Assembly: GCA_018402615.1 (NCBI GenBank)
Contig: JAGYIH010000009.1
Location: 1 to 26,375, forward strand
DNA: 26,375 bases
Source: Aquiluna sp.
GTDB lineage: Bacteria; Actinomycetota; Actinomycetes; Actinomycetales; Microbacteriaceae
Direction of reading: 5' to 3'
The notes under the pieces are model-generated. The model ran no database searches, had not been told where the DNA came from, and saw only the letters and a list, made by a program, of their open reading frames with translations. The position numbers were made by a program, and so were the translations under genes. Shown piece after piece: positions 7,548-14,984 of the stretch (positions are counted from its first letter, which is position 1; each line of letters begins with the position of its first letter).

Positions 7548-8626
7548 TGCAGCTTCGGACTCTCCCCGCAAACGACGTTTTCGGCGCACTGCAACTCATG
7601 GTCGAAATCAATGAGGGAAATGTTGCGGGCTTCATTTCTCAGGCCGAGGTCAATGGCTATGCACCGCCAGTTCTAGATTTGCCCAGTGAGGTTGAGTCAA
7701 ACACGGCACTGATTGTTGAGTCCTCGGGTTCAACCGGGGTCCCAAAGCGCATCGAGCTTTCTCTGGCGGCCCTTCGCCACAGCGCAGCCGCTTCCGCCAA
7801 GCGGCTTGGCGGCGAGGGGCAGTGGCTTTTAGCACTGCCGGTGAACTTTATAGCCGGTGCGAATGTTCTTTACAGGTCGGTGATTGCCGACACCCAGCCA
7901 ATTCTGATGAACACCCAGGTGCCCTTTACCGCTGAGGCCTTTGTTAGGGGCGCATCCCTATTGGAGGAGGGCAATCGGTTCACGTCTTTAGTCCCAGCAC
8001 AGCTTGCCAAGCTAACCTCAGCGTCAAGAGATGACGCCTTCGTGTTTGCAACGCTGCGCAAGTTCTCTGCAATTCTGGTTGGGGGTCAGAACCCGAATAT
8101 GGGCGATGTTTTGGAGCTGAGATCCAAGGGGATAAACGTTGTTGTTTCCTATGGAATGACCGAGACCTCAGGCGGCTGCGTCTATGACGGGGTGCCGCTG
8201 GATGGAGTGAGTGTCAGCCTGCAGGATGGTCTGGTGGAGATCACCGGTCCAGTTTTGGCAAATGGCCTGGGAGAGAGTTTTCTAACCAGTGACCTCGGTG
8301 AGTGGGTAAATGATCGGCTGGAGATTCTGGGCCGAGCCGACCGGGTGATTATCTCTGGCGGCCTCAAGCTATCGCTCGATCACTTTGAACAACGGGCCTT
8401 GGAGCTACTTGGGGTAGAGGACCTTATTGCTGTTGCACTGGAAAGTGAGATGGGGCAGTCGGTTGGGGTTGTCTATGTCGGTAGTGAGGATGCTGACTTT
8501 GAAATTCTTGCAGAGTCAATTTCTCTGGCTGCCAGACCCAAGAGAGTGGTTCGGGTGGATTCAATTCCCAGACTTGCAAGTGGCAAACCAGATTTGCTGG
8601 CGGCCAGAAGAGTTTTGGAAAGCTAG
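7547..8626 (+). CDS. menE: o-Succinylbenzoate--CoA ligase MenE
   Basis: Adenylate-forming enzyme that activates o-succinylbenzoate with ATP and CoA for MenB. At 359 residues it is short, like actinobacterial MenE proteins, and lacks much of the N-terminal subdomain seen in larger acyl-CoA ligases. The phosphate-binding loop is SSGSTGVPK (59-67), the adenylate motif is YGMTET (202-207), the hinge region is EILGRADRVIISGG, and the catalytic lysine of the C-terminal domain is in ASGKPDLL (about K347). The start overlaps the menB stop by one base, consistent with translational coupling. It consumes the MenC product and feeds MenB, so the three adjacent genes encode consecutive steps. Confidence 0.94.
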   Translation: MQLRTLPANDVFGALQLMVEINEGNVAGFISQAEVNGYAPPVLDLPSEVESNTALIVESSGSTGVPKRIELSLAALRHSAAASAKRLGGEGQWLLALPVNFIAGANVLYRSVIADTQPILMNTQVPFTAEAFVRGASLLEEGNRFTSLVPAQLAKLTSASRDDAFVFATLRKFSAILVGGQNPNMGDVLELRSKGINVVVSYGMTETSGGCVYDGVPLDGVSVSLQDGLVEITGPVLANGLGESFLTSDLGEWVNDRLEILGRADRVIISGGLKLSLDHFEQRALELLGVEDLIAVALESEMGQSVGVVYVGSEDADFEILAESISLAARPKRVVRVDSIPRLASGKPDLLAARRVLES

Positions 8627-8637
8627 GTTTATTACCA

Positions 8638-9522
8638 ATGTCATCACTAAAGCTCTGGGTTGAGGGTGCTCGTCTTAGAACCTTGCCACTTGCCATAGCC
8701 CCAATTGCTCTGGGAGCTGGAACGGCATCTTCGCTGGACCGCTTTGACATTGGATTGACAATGCTTGCACTCCTGGTGGCGCTTGCGCTTCAGATTGGCG
8801 TGAACTACGCCAATGATTACTCAGATGGCATCAGGGGTACTGATGAAAACCGGGTTGGACCATTGCGCCTGACCGGCTCCGGTTCGAAAAAGCCCGAGGC
8901 GGTTAAATTTGCAGCCTTTGTGTTTTTTGGAATAGCGGCGCTCGCGGGCTTGGTGATTGTCTTGATTACGGGCTTTTATGCCCTGTTGCTGGTTGGACTA
9001 GCTGCGATCATCGCAGCTTGGTTTTATACCGGAGGCAAAAACCCCTACGGCTACGCCGGCTTCGGTGAACTCGCGGTATTTGTGTTTTTTGGGTTGGTTG
9101 CAACCGTCGGCACAAACTTCATTCAGACCGGCGTAATTGATCCGCTAGCGGTCTTGGTGGGCGGTGCCTACGGTCTTTACGCCTCTGCAGTGCTGATGGT
9201 CAACAATATTCGAGACATTGAGACCGATAAGAAGTCAGGCAAGAACACGCTCGCCGTGATGATGGGTAGAAAGGCTGCCAGTCGAGTATTTGTCCTAATG
9301 CTTTGGTTGCCGGTGGCCCTGAACTTATTACTGGTATTTATCTACCCGGCGACGCTGCTGGGGATGCTAAACCTCTTATTGGTTTTACCTGCAACTTTGA
9401 TTGCACTGGATGGGCGAAGCGCGAAGGAGCTGATTACCGCTTTGAAACTGACCAGCTTTGCTGGTTTAGGTTTTGGGATTTTCGTTGGCTATGGGATTCA
9501 CGTCGTCAGCTTTGCCTTTTGA
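8638..9522 (+). CDS. menA: 1,4-Dihydroxy-2-naphthoate polyprenyltransferase MenA
   Basis: UbiA-family membrane prenyltransferase that joins DHNA to a polyprenyl diphosphate to form demethylmenaquinone. The 294-residue protein has about eight to nine helices. The first Asp-rich, Mg-diphosphate motif is NDYSDG at 59-64, followed by GTDENRVGP; the second lies around residues 190-203 as NNIRDIETDKKSGK. These motifs and the length are typical of MenA. It starts 11 nt after menE. A TAGGTT sequence 8 nt before the ATG (8624-8629) could be its own -10, but this is weak. Its 3' end runs 57 nt into the oppositely oriented DUF4229 gene. Confidence 0.95.
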   Translation: MSSLKLWVEGARLRTLPLAIAPIALGAGTASSLDRFDIGLTMLALLVALALQIGVNYANDYSDGIRGTDENRVGPLRLTGSGSKKPEAVKFAAFVFFGIAALAGLVIVLITGFYALLLVGLAAIIAAWFYTGGKNPYGYAGFGELAVFVFFGLVATVGTNFIQTGVIDPLAVLVGGAYGLYASAVLMVNNIRDIETDKKSGKNTLAVMMGRKAASRVFVLMLWLPVALNLLLVFIYPATLLGMLNLLLVLPATLIALDGRSAKELITALKLTSFAGLGFGIFVGYGIHVVSFAF

Positions 9523-9777
9523 GTCAATGATCTGATTTTCCAGGTCACTTTCGTCATCGTCGTAGCTACCGTCCCTATTGCGGCCGAGCTTTTTGGCCAC
9601 AACCGCGCTCATCTCCTTGCGCTGACGGTCTAAAAAGACCAGTGAGATGGCAAAAGATACTGATGCCGCAATAATTGCGGCAAAGAATGGGTTGAAAGAG
9701 AGAGCTAGCAGAGCTAGAAACAATCCAAAGAAAAGGCCGAGCCTCACGAGAGTGTAGGTCAGCCAAGGATTGTTCAT
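9466..9777 (-). CDS. DUF4229 family small membrane protein
   Basis: A 103-residue protein of unknown function. Two adjacent hydrophobic segments (about residues 8-28 and 30-49) give a hairpin in the membrane, followed by a basic stretch DRQRKEMSAVVAKKLGRNRD and an acidic tail DDDESDLENQ. This layout matches the actinobacterial DUF4229 family, whose genes commonly sit beside menA. The start is ATG 9777 with TAGACT exactly 6 nt upstream, so it is probably a leaderless gene with its own promoter. The last 19 codons are antisense to the end of menA. A role linked to menaquinone is suggested only by conserved position. Confidence 0.8.
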   Translation of the reverse strand: MNNPWLTYTLVRLGLFFGLFLALLALSFNPFFAAIIAASVSFAISLVFLDRQRKEMSAVVAKKLGRNRDGSYDDDESDLENQIIDSKGKADDVNPIANENPKT

Positions 9778-9783
9778 GTTCTC

Positions 9784-9811
9784 AGTCTATAAACCGAACA
9801 AGAACTAGGGT
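9784..9811. promoter_or_regulatory. Divergent -10 boxes for DUF4229 and PLDc_N genes
   Basis: In the 40-nt gap, TAGACT on minus (9789-9784) lies 6 nt before ATG 9777, and TAGGGT on plus (9806-9811) lies 6 nt before ATG 9818. Both spacings fit transcription starting at the start codon. The plus GGAG is only 2 nt from the ATG, too close for a normal ribosome site. No -35 elements are clear. Confidence 0.45.
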
Positions 9812-9817
9812 GGAGTT

Positions 9818-10171
9818 ATGACAAGAGTGGCAGTAGCGACCATAGTGTTTTTGGTTATCTGGGGCGTCTTCACGAGCGTGTTTGCGGCCAGTGCCAACAA
9901 GGCAGAGGTCAGGCTGTTGCCGAAGTGGTTCTGGGTAATCCTGAGCGCTTTGGTGCCATTTTTTGGCGGTCTTTTATACCTGATGGTGGGAAGACCACTT
10001 CGTCCTCAAACCAGAGGCTTTGGTGGCCAGGGCAAGGTGATTGCTCCAGACGATGATCCAAACTTTCTGCGCGATCTCTCCAGACGCATGAACAGGGACG
10101 AGAAGCCCAAAAACCCGCCTAAGGATGAAGAAACCGAGCCGGACGAGGACAAAAAAGACGGGGATAAGTGA
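9818..10171 (+). CDS. PLDc_N-domain membrane protein
   Basis: A 117-residue protein with two transmembrane segments (about residues 4-24 and 36-58) followed by MVGRPLRPQ and then a long, highly charged cytoplasmic tail rich in Lys, Asp and Glu to the C-terminus. WFWVILSALVPFFGGLLYLMVGR is split here by function: the aromatic start, the Gly pair and the closing GRP are the signature of the PLDc_N domain, found at the N-terminus of cardiolipin synthases. No phospholipase catalytic HKD motif is present, so it is not itself a synthase. Small stand-alone PLDc_N proteins are common in Actinobacteria; their function is unknown. Its stop overlaps the menD start (GTGA), so it is expressed together with MenD. 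Confidence 0.8.
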   Translation: MTRVAVATIVFLVIWGVFTSVFAASANKAEVRLLPKWFWVILSALVPFFGGLLYLMVGRPLRPQTRGFGGQGKVIAPDDDPNFLRDLSRRMNRDEKPKNPPKDEETEPDEDKKDGDK

Positions 10172-11673
10172 CCAACCCCTCACAGACTTTTGCTGCCAGT
10201 CTTTCCGCTCACCTAGTTTCACTGGGGGTAAAGGATTTTTATCTTGCCCCGGGAGCCAGGTCTCAAGCGATCGCTATTGCCCTAAGTCAGTTGGCAGACG
10301 CGGGACAGATAACCGTTACGGTTCGGCTTGATGAGCGCTCTCTAGGTTTTACCGCTCTGGGGAGGGCCCTTGCAACAAGAGCGCCGGTGGCGATTGTCAC
10401 TACGAGTGGCTCTGCGGTCGCAAATCTGCATCCGGCAATTTTGGAGGCCCACCACGCCGGCGTCCCGCTTTTAGTCCTGAGTACTGATCGACCCAGCCGG
10501 TTGCGTGGCAAGGGCGCGAACCAGACCACTGAGCAAAAAAACATCTTCGGTCTCTCAGCAAAGTGCATTGACGTGGAGTCAGCCAACGCTAATTATCAAC
10601 CTGATGCCAAGACAATTGCCCAAGAGGCTTTTGATTTGATGTTTGGTCAAGACCGAATTTCTCCAGTGCAGCTGAATCTGCAGTTTGAAGAGCCGTTGAG
10701 CGCGGCAACGCCAAACGCCGCCGCCTTGCTCTCAGGCCTGGAGCTCTCTCCAAAGAGCTATCGGCGCTCCAAGCAGAGTGCTGAGATCGAAGTTGGCAAT
10801 GGGACAGTAGTGATTGCTGGTGCCGGAGCGGGTCAAGCCGCAGAAGAATTTGCAAGAAGCGCAAGGCTCCCACTTTTTGCAGAGCCCAGTTCTGGGTCCA
10901 GGTTTGGCGAGCAGGTGATTGTGAATTACCCGCAACTTTTGGCCACGGAACTTGCCGAAACCATCACCAGGGTGGTGGTTTTCGGAAAGCCAACCCTCTC
11001 CCGGTCCACCCTCAAACTTCTCTCCCACACCGATCACTACGTAATTCGCTCAAATTATGAGAGCTTCAACGTATTTGACAGCGCCAAGCTGATAGTGGAT
11101 TCTGCCATCCCGGTCGGGGTCGCGGATCAAAGCTGGCTTGAAAGTTGGCGGCTAGAGACCGAGCCTGACCCTCGCGCCGGTTTCGTTTCCGCTGTTTGGG
11201 ATTCAATTGACTCCGAGGCCTTGGTCTTTGGCGCTAGCGATTTGATTCGAGTGGCCGAGGGCTGCGTGGCGCCAAAGGACCTGAGGGTATTTTCTAATCG
11301 CGGCCTTGCGGGAATTGATGGCACGGTCTCCACCGCGATCGGGATTGCTCAGGCGGGCAACAAGGTAAGGCTGTTGCTGGGAGATCTGACCCTGATTCAT
11401 GAGCTCTCGGGCTTGAACCTAACCGGATTAGAAAAGCTTGAACTGCAAATAATCATTGGAAATGACCGCGGTGGTCACATTTTTGATCGCCTTGAGATGC
11501 GGGAAAACATCAGTGAGAAGTGGTTTGAAAGCCTTTTCACGACTCCTCAGCAGCTTGACCTGGAGAAAATCGTTAGCGGCTTCGGCTGGGCCTATCAGCG
11601 CTGTGAGAACCTGGTCGAACTTGATGCGGCAATGAAGCTTTCGGGTGCCGTGGTAATCGACTACCAGCTTTAG
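10168..11673 (+). CDS. menD: SEPHCHC synthase MenD
   Basis: Thiamine-diphosphate enzyme that adds the 2-oxoglutarate-derived succinyl semialdehyde unit to isochorismate, the first committed menaquinone step. The 501-residue protein shows the isochorismate-side segment LAPGARSQA (27-34), the cofactor-activating Glu in RLDERSLG (E56), TSGSAVANLHPA, STDRPSRLRGKGANQTTEQ, and the ThDP/Mg motif beginning GDLTLIHEL and ending GNDRGGHIF. Most MenD proteins have PGSRS where this one has PGARS, so a conserved Ser is Ala30 here. GTG 10168 overlaps the stop of the upstream gene by 4 nt. It is convergent with menF, whose product isochorismate is its substrate; the two stop codons overlap. Confidence 0.95.
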   Translation: MTNPSQTFAASLSAHLVSLGVKDFYLAPGARSQAIAIALSQLADAGQITVTVRLDERSLGFTALGRALATRAPVAIVTTSGSAVANLHPAILEAHHAGVPLLVLSTDRPSRLRGKGANQTTEQKNIFGLSAKCIDVESANANYQPDAKTIAQEAFDLMFGQDRISPVQLNLQFEEPLSAATPNAAALLSGLELSPKSYRRSKQSAEIEVGNGTVVIAGAGAGQAAEEFARSARLPLFAEPSSGSRFGEQVIVNYPQLLATELAETITRVVVFGKPTLSRSTLKLLSHTDHYVIRSNYESFNVFDSAKLIVDSAIPVGVADQSWLESWRLETEPDPRAGFVSAVWDSIDSEALVFGASDLIRVAEGCVAPKDLRVFSNRGLAGIDGTVSTAIGIAQAGNKVRLLLGDLTLIHELSGLNLTGLEKLELQIIIGNDRGGHIFDRLEMRENISEKWFESLFTTPQQLDLEKIVSGFGWAYQRCENLVELDAAMKLSGAVVIDYQL

Positions 11674-12854
11674 CCAAAGGCGTGCCGAACCGCACGAAAC
11701 TTCAAATCGGTTTCATCCAATTCAGCCTGAGGTTCGCTCTCGGAAACTATGCCGCAGCCCGCGAAGGCCCGAATCTGGTTCTCCTCAATGAGACCGCCAC
11801 GCAGTGCAATCGCAAGTTCGCCACTGCCATCACTGCTCAGCCAGCCAACCGGACCGGCATAGCCGGCTCGATCGTAGGGCTCCAACTTTTCAATTAGTTC
11901 CTGTGCCAGAAGTCTCGGGGTTCCGGCAACCGCTGCTGTCGGATGTAGCTCGGCGATCACATCGAGCAGCGAAATATTTGGTTTCAGCTTGCCCCGAACG
12001 TCGGTAGCAAGGTGCCACAAATCAGGAAGGGCCAGCGAGAAGGGCTCGCTATCTGCCTCCACAACCTCGCAGAAAGGACTCAGCCGCTCCACCATTGACG
12101 CGGCGGCGTAGTCGTGCTCGTGTCGGTTTTTGTGGCTGTGAGCCAGACCCTCGGCAATCGCTCGGTCGACATCGGGGTCGGTACCTCGCCCTGCGGTTCC
12201 AGCCAGTACCCTGGCAGACACCTCACCAGCCTCAGCCCGCAGCAATAACTCTGGGGAGGCGCCAAAAACATTATCAATCGCATAGGTCCAGCAGTGCGGG
12301 TAGCGTTCGTGCAGCCGTTGCAGTGCCTCACCAAGATCCGGACGTGCCGATATTGGCATTACCAAGTCACGGCTGAGCACCACCTTGTCCAATTCGCTGT
12401 CCTGGATTTCCGAAACGGCTCTCTGAACCAGCATCTTGAATTGGCCAGCGGTGAGGTCGCCCTGCAAAAATACCCCGCTGGGTTTCTTGGTTTCAACCTC
12501 GGCAAGTTGTTCTCCCTCAACTAGAACCTCAAAGGCAATGCCCGCTCTAACCACCACGGTGCGCTTTGGGACAAATAACACTGCTGGCTGTTTTGAGTTC
12601 GGAGAAAAGGTAATCGAGGTCATTGCTATCAGCCCTGAGCCTGGGAGCCTGACCTGGTCATCAATGATTGCCTCTTTGACCAGAGTTCGGAATTGCTCAG
12701 ATAGCTCCTGGATTCTGTTTTCACCCGTGGCTTGAATCCGCACCACCTCGCCCTGAGCAAGGATGAGCTGTCCCTCCCGCAAGAAAACGGCCTGGTTTGA
12801 AAAATTAAGCGGCTCGGCAAACTGGATCTTGCGCACGCTGACAGTCAGTGCCAT
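11670..12854 (-). CDS. menF: Isochorismate synthase MenF
   Basis: Chorismate-utilising enzyme that converts chorismate to isochorismate and feeds MenD. The C-terminal catalytic domain holds VLAGTAGRG, HEHDYAAASMVE, the ELHPTAAVAGTP block, and the Mg-binding end AFAGCGIVSESEPQAELDET. These are standard for the MenF/EntC/DhbC group; the men context makes MenF the best name. I chose ATG 12854 (394 residues, MALTVSVRKIQ), with AAAGGG 4 nt upstream. An in-frame GTG at 12902 would add 16 residues and has no ribosome site. The last 4 nt (TTAG) are shared with the menD stop on the other strand. A TAGACT box upstream (12936-12931 on minus) would give a leader of about 70 nt. Confidence 0.92.
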   Translation of the reverse strand: MALTVSVRKIQFAEPLNFSNQAVFLREGQLILAQGEVVRIQATGENRIQELSEQFRTLVKEAIIDDQVRLPGSGLIAMTSITFSPNSKQPAVLFVPKRTVVVRAGIAFEVLVEGEQLAEVETKKPSGVFLQGDLTAGQFKMLVQRAVSEIQDSELDKVVLSRDLVMPISARPDLGEALQRLHERYPHCWTYAIDNVFGASPELLLRAEAGEVSARVLAGTAGRGTDPDVDRAIAEGLAHSHKNRHEHDYAAASMVERLSPFCEVVEADSEPFSLALPDLWHLATDVRGKLKPNISLLDVIAELHPTAAVAGTPRLLAQELIEKLEPYDRAGYAGPVGWLSSDGSGELAIALRGGLIEENQIRAFAGCGIVSESEPQAELDETDLKFRAVRHAFG

Positions 12855-12930
12855 TAGACCCTTTGCTCTTAGTTCGCCGTTAAAAGCCCAACTTGTGGCC
12901 ACGGTTAGAAATTTCTGCTTATTGTTGAGA

Positions 12931-12937
12931 AGTCTAA
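12931..12937 (-). promoter_or_regulatory. Candidate menF -10 box
   Basis: TTAGACT on the minus strand matches the TAGACT box found 6 nt before several start codons in this window. Here the start codon is farther away, so the menF message would have a leader, in line with the AAAGGG site before ATG 12854. The divergent gene at 12950 may use TATTGT at 12920-12925 on plus, with AGGAG at 12941-12945 as ribosome site. Confidence 0.35.
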
Positions 12938-12949
12938 GACAGGAGAAAA

Positions 12950-13258
12950 GTGCGCATCAGACTCATTGCCGCAGCCATTGGTTCGCTGCTGCTTCTTTCT
13001 CTGCCTGCCAATGCATCAGGCGATGACATTGAGCTTGACGAAGACTCTCACGTGCAGCAGGTGATTCCTCCCACCATGCTTCAGGAGGGCAGCTTCCAGG
13101 TGGTTGGAGAACCGCTTGATGTGAGCTCAATTGTGATTACAGATAAGACCCCGGCTGATCACTTTGTTTCCGCCACCACACCCCTGGTGATTGCACTGAT
13201 GTTTGGATCTGTTGGTTTGGTCATTTACACCCTGGTGAGGGTGGAAAAACAGGACTGA
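12950..13258 (+). CDS. Small secreted, C-terminally anchored protein of unknown function
   Basis: I do not recognise this 102-residue protein. It starts at GTG 12950 with AGGAG 4 nt upstream. Residues 1-22 look like a Sec signal peptide (MRIRLIAAAIGSLLLLSLPA, cleavage likely after NASG or ANA). A roughly 50-residue acidic extracytoplasmic segment follows with repeated VV/VS and PPTM elements, then one hydrophobic helix (about 77-95, TPLVIALMFGSVGLVIYTLV) and a short charged tail RVEKQD. There are no cysteines after the signal and no sortase motif. It lies alone between menF and menG. That it is a real gene is supported by the ribosome site, the clear protein architecture and the lack of a competing frame. 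A link to menaquinone is only positional. Confidence 0.7.
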   Translation: MRIRLIAAAIGSLLLLSLPANASGDDIELDEDSHVQQVIPPTMLQEGSFQVVGEPLDVSSIVITDKTPADHFVSATTPLVIALMFGSVGLVIYTLVRVEKQD

Positions 13259-13269
13259 GCGTGCCCGAT

Positions 13270-13275
13270 TAGACT
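13270..13275 (+). promoter_or_regulatory. menG -10 box (leaderless)
   Basis: TAGACT ends exactly 6 nt before the GTG at 13282, and there is no ribosome site in between. This is the same arrangement as for menC and the DUF4229 gene. It lies just after the stop of the preceding small gene. Confidence 0.55.
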
Positions 13276-13281
13276 TGTGAA

Positions 13282-13974
13282 GTGACCAAGGCGGACCTCA
13301 GCAAAACCCCAGAGCAAGTCTCTGCAATGTTTGATCAGGTTGCTCACGCCTACGACAAAACCAACGACTTACTTTCATTTGGTCAATCCCACTATTGGCG
13401 TTGGCAGCTCAAGCGAACAGTTAGGCCAGCGGCGGGTCAAAGAATTTTGGATATTGCAGCGGGAACCGGAACCTCCTCAATGGCGCTGTTGGTTGAGGGG
13501 GCAACAGTGGTTGCTGCAGATTTCTCCAAAGGAATGCTCGCCGAGGGCAAAAAGCGTTACCCAAAACTTGAGTTCGTGTTTGCCGACGCAATGAAGTTGC
13601 CGTTCAAAGACGCGGAGTTTGACGTTGTGACCATGAGTTTTGGGTTGCGCAACGTGCAGGATCGAAATGTTGCGTTGAGAGAGTTCTTGAGAGTGCTAAA
13701 GCCATCTGGTCGACTGGTGATCTGCGAGTTTTCTCATGTTCCGGGGCCACTGGGCTTTCTCTACCGGCTATACCTAAGGCACCTGCTGCCAAAAATCTCA
13801 AAATTGATGAGTAAGAACCCGGCCGCCTATGACTACCTTTCGGAGTCAATCATGGCCTGGCCCAAGCAGGCTGAGCTCGCAAAAGATTTGCAGGCTGCCG
13901 GTTTTTCTCAGACTTCTTGGAAGAACCTAACCCTTGGTGTGGTTGCCCTGCACGAAGGGGTGAAATCAAATTGA
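13282..13974 (+). CDS. menG: Demethylmenaquinone methyltransferase MenG/UbiE
   Basis: SAM-dependent methyltransferase that makes menaquinone from demethylmenaquinone, the last step of the pathway. The 230-residue protein has the class I SAM motif ILDIAAGTGTSS (55-66), the acidic ribose-binding segment VVAADFSKGML, FADAMKLPF, and the UbiE/MenG family block MSFGLRNVQDRNVALREFLR followed by LKPSGRLVICEFS. The N-terminal VSAMFDQVAHAYDKTNDLLS is also typical. The start is GTG 13282 with a 6-nt-spaced TAGACT. Its stop overlaps the TTG start of the polyprenyl synthase (TTGA), tying tail synthesis and the final methylation together. No ubiquinone genes are expected in this group, so MenG is preferred over UbiE. 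Confidence 0.95.
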   Translation: MTKADLSKTPEQVSAMFDQVAHAYDKTNDLLSFGQSHYWRWQLKRTVRPAAGQRILDIAAGTGTSSMALLVEGATVVAADFSKGMLAEGKKRYPKLEFVFADAMKLPFKDAEFDVVTMSFGLRNVQDRNVALREFLRVLKPSGRLVICEFSHVPGPLGFLYRLYLRHLLPKISKLMSKNPAAYDYLSESIMAWPKQAELAKDLQAAGFSQTSWKNLTLGVVALHEGVKSN

Positions 13975-14969
13975 AAATCCAGCTACCTAGCCAGTTTGGT
14001 CAGGTAAAAGACGCCTCACTTCTAAAGCAGCTCGAGGCGCGCATGAAGATTGTCGAGAAACGCATTCAAGAGGCCACAAGCCACACCGAGCCGATCATCA
14101 ATGAAATGTCTACCCACCTGGCCAAAGCCGGGGGTAAGAGAATGCGTCCGGTCCTGGTGCTATTGACCTCGAACCTTGGCAACCCAGAAAGCGACCAGGT
14201 TCTTGACGCTGCCGTGGTCATGGAGATCACCCACCTTGCAACCCTTTATCACGACGATGTGATGGACCAGGCCAGCGCTAGAAGAGGAGTTGAGACCGCA
14301 CACCTGGTATGGGGTAATAACGTTGCGATTTTGACCGGAGACCTCTTGTTTGCAAGGGCCTCCAATATTGTTGCTGGACTTGGAGAGCGAGCACTGCGCT
14401 TGCAGGCCCAGGTCTTTGAGCAACTGGTTCTTGGGCAGCTGCACGAAACCGTTGGGCCACAAAGTGGCCAGCCGGCTTTGGATCACTACCTAAATGTATT
14501 GCGGGACAAAACCGGTTCACTAATTGCTTTGTCCGCTCGATTGGGTGCGATGCTCGCGGGGGCGGATGAAAAATTCCAGCAGCCACTGCAGGAGTTTGGC
14601 GAGCACATCGGCATCGCTTTCCAGCTGGTGGACGACCTTATTGACATTGCATCCAAGACCGAGGACTCTGGCAAAGTTTCGGGGACTGATTTGCTCGCTG
14701 GGGTGCCAACGCTCCCGGTGCTGCTTCTTAGTGAATTTAACGATCGGGCAAGCCTAGATTTGGCAGCAAAAATTGCCGCTGGCATAACCTCGGAGAATCT
14801 GGGGGAGATTCTGAAAGAGCTCAGGAATCACCCGGTAATGGAGTTGGCGGCCAAGCAAACCGTCGAGTGGGCCGAGAGGGCGATATCCGCAATCGAACCG
14901 CTGCCTGAGGGCAGCGTGAAAAACGCTCTGGTAGCCTTTGCCCGCGCAGTTGTTGAGCGCAAGGGTTAG
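13971..14969 (+). CDS. Long-chain trans-polyprenyl diphosphate synthase
   Basis: Head-to-tail prenyltransferase that extends FPP/GGPP with IPP to build the menaquinone side chain. From TTG 13971 it has 332 residues. The two Asp-rich motifs are DDVMD (95-99) and DDLID (221-225), with GGKRMRP (54-60) and the RRG after the first motif. The residue five before DDVMD is Ala90; a small residue there is typical of enzymes that make C35 or longer chains, where short-chain enzymes have an aromatic. A farther upstream in-frame start near 13917 would overlap menG by 58 nt; TTG overlaps its stop by only 4 nt (TTGA) and has AAGGGG upstream. Exact chain length is not readable; heptaprenyl to decaprenyl are possible. 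Likely partner of MenA. Confidence 0.9.
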   Translation: MKIQLPSQFGQVKDASLLKQLEARMKIVEKRIQEATSHTEPIINEMSTHLAKAGGKRMRPVLVLLTSNLGNPESDQVLDAAVVMEITHLATLYHDDVMDQASARRGVETAHLVWGNNVAILTGDLLFARASNIVAGLGERALRLQAQVFEQLVLGQLHETVGPQSGQPALDHYLNVLRDKTGSLIALSARLGAMLAGADEKFQQPLQEFGEHIGIAFQLVDDLIDIASKTEDSGKVSGTDLLAGVPTLPVLLLSEFNDRASLDLAAKIAAGITSENLGEILKELRNHPVMELAAKQTVEWAERAISAIEPLPEGSVKNALVAFARAVVERKG

Positions 14970-14984
14970 TCGCAGGAAGAGAAA

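Noticed and set aside
11682..12735. Plus-strand reading frames opposite menF
   Set aside because: They are antisense shadows with no family motifs, no ribosome sites, and unlike codon use.
12855..12902. GTG 12902 as the menF start
   Set aside because: No ribosome site and the extra 16 residues do not look conserved; kept as an alternative because the upstream -10 would allow it.
13917..13970. Earlier start for the polyprenyl synthase
   Set aside because: It would overlap menG by 58 nt and add residues atypical of the family; the TTG overlapping the menG stop is better placed.
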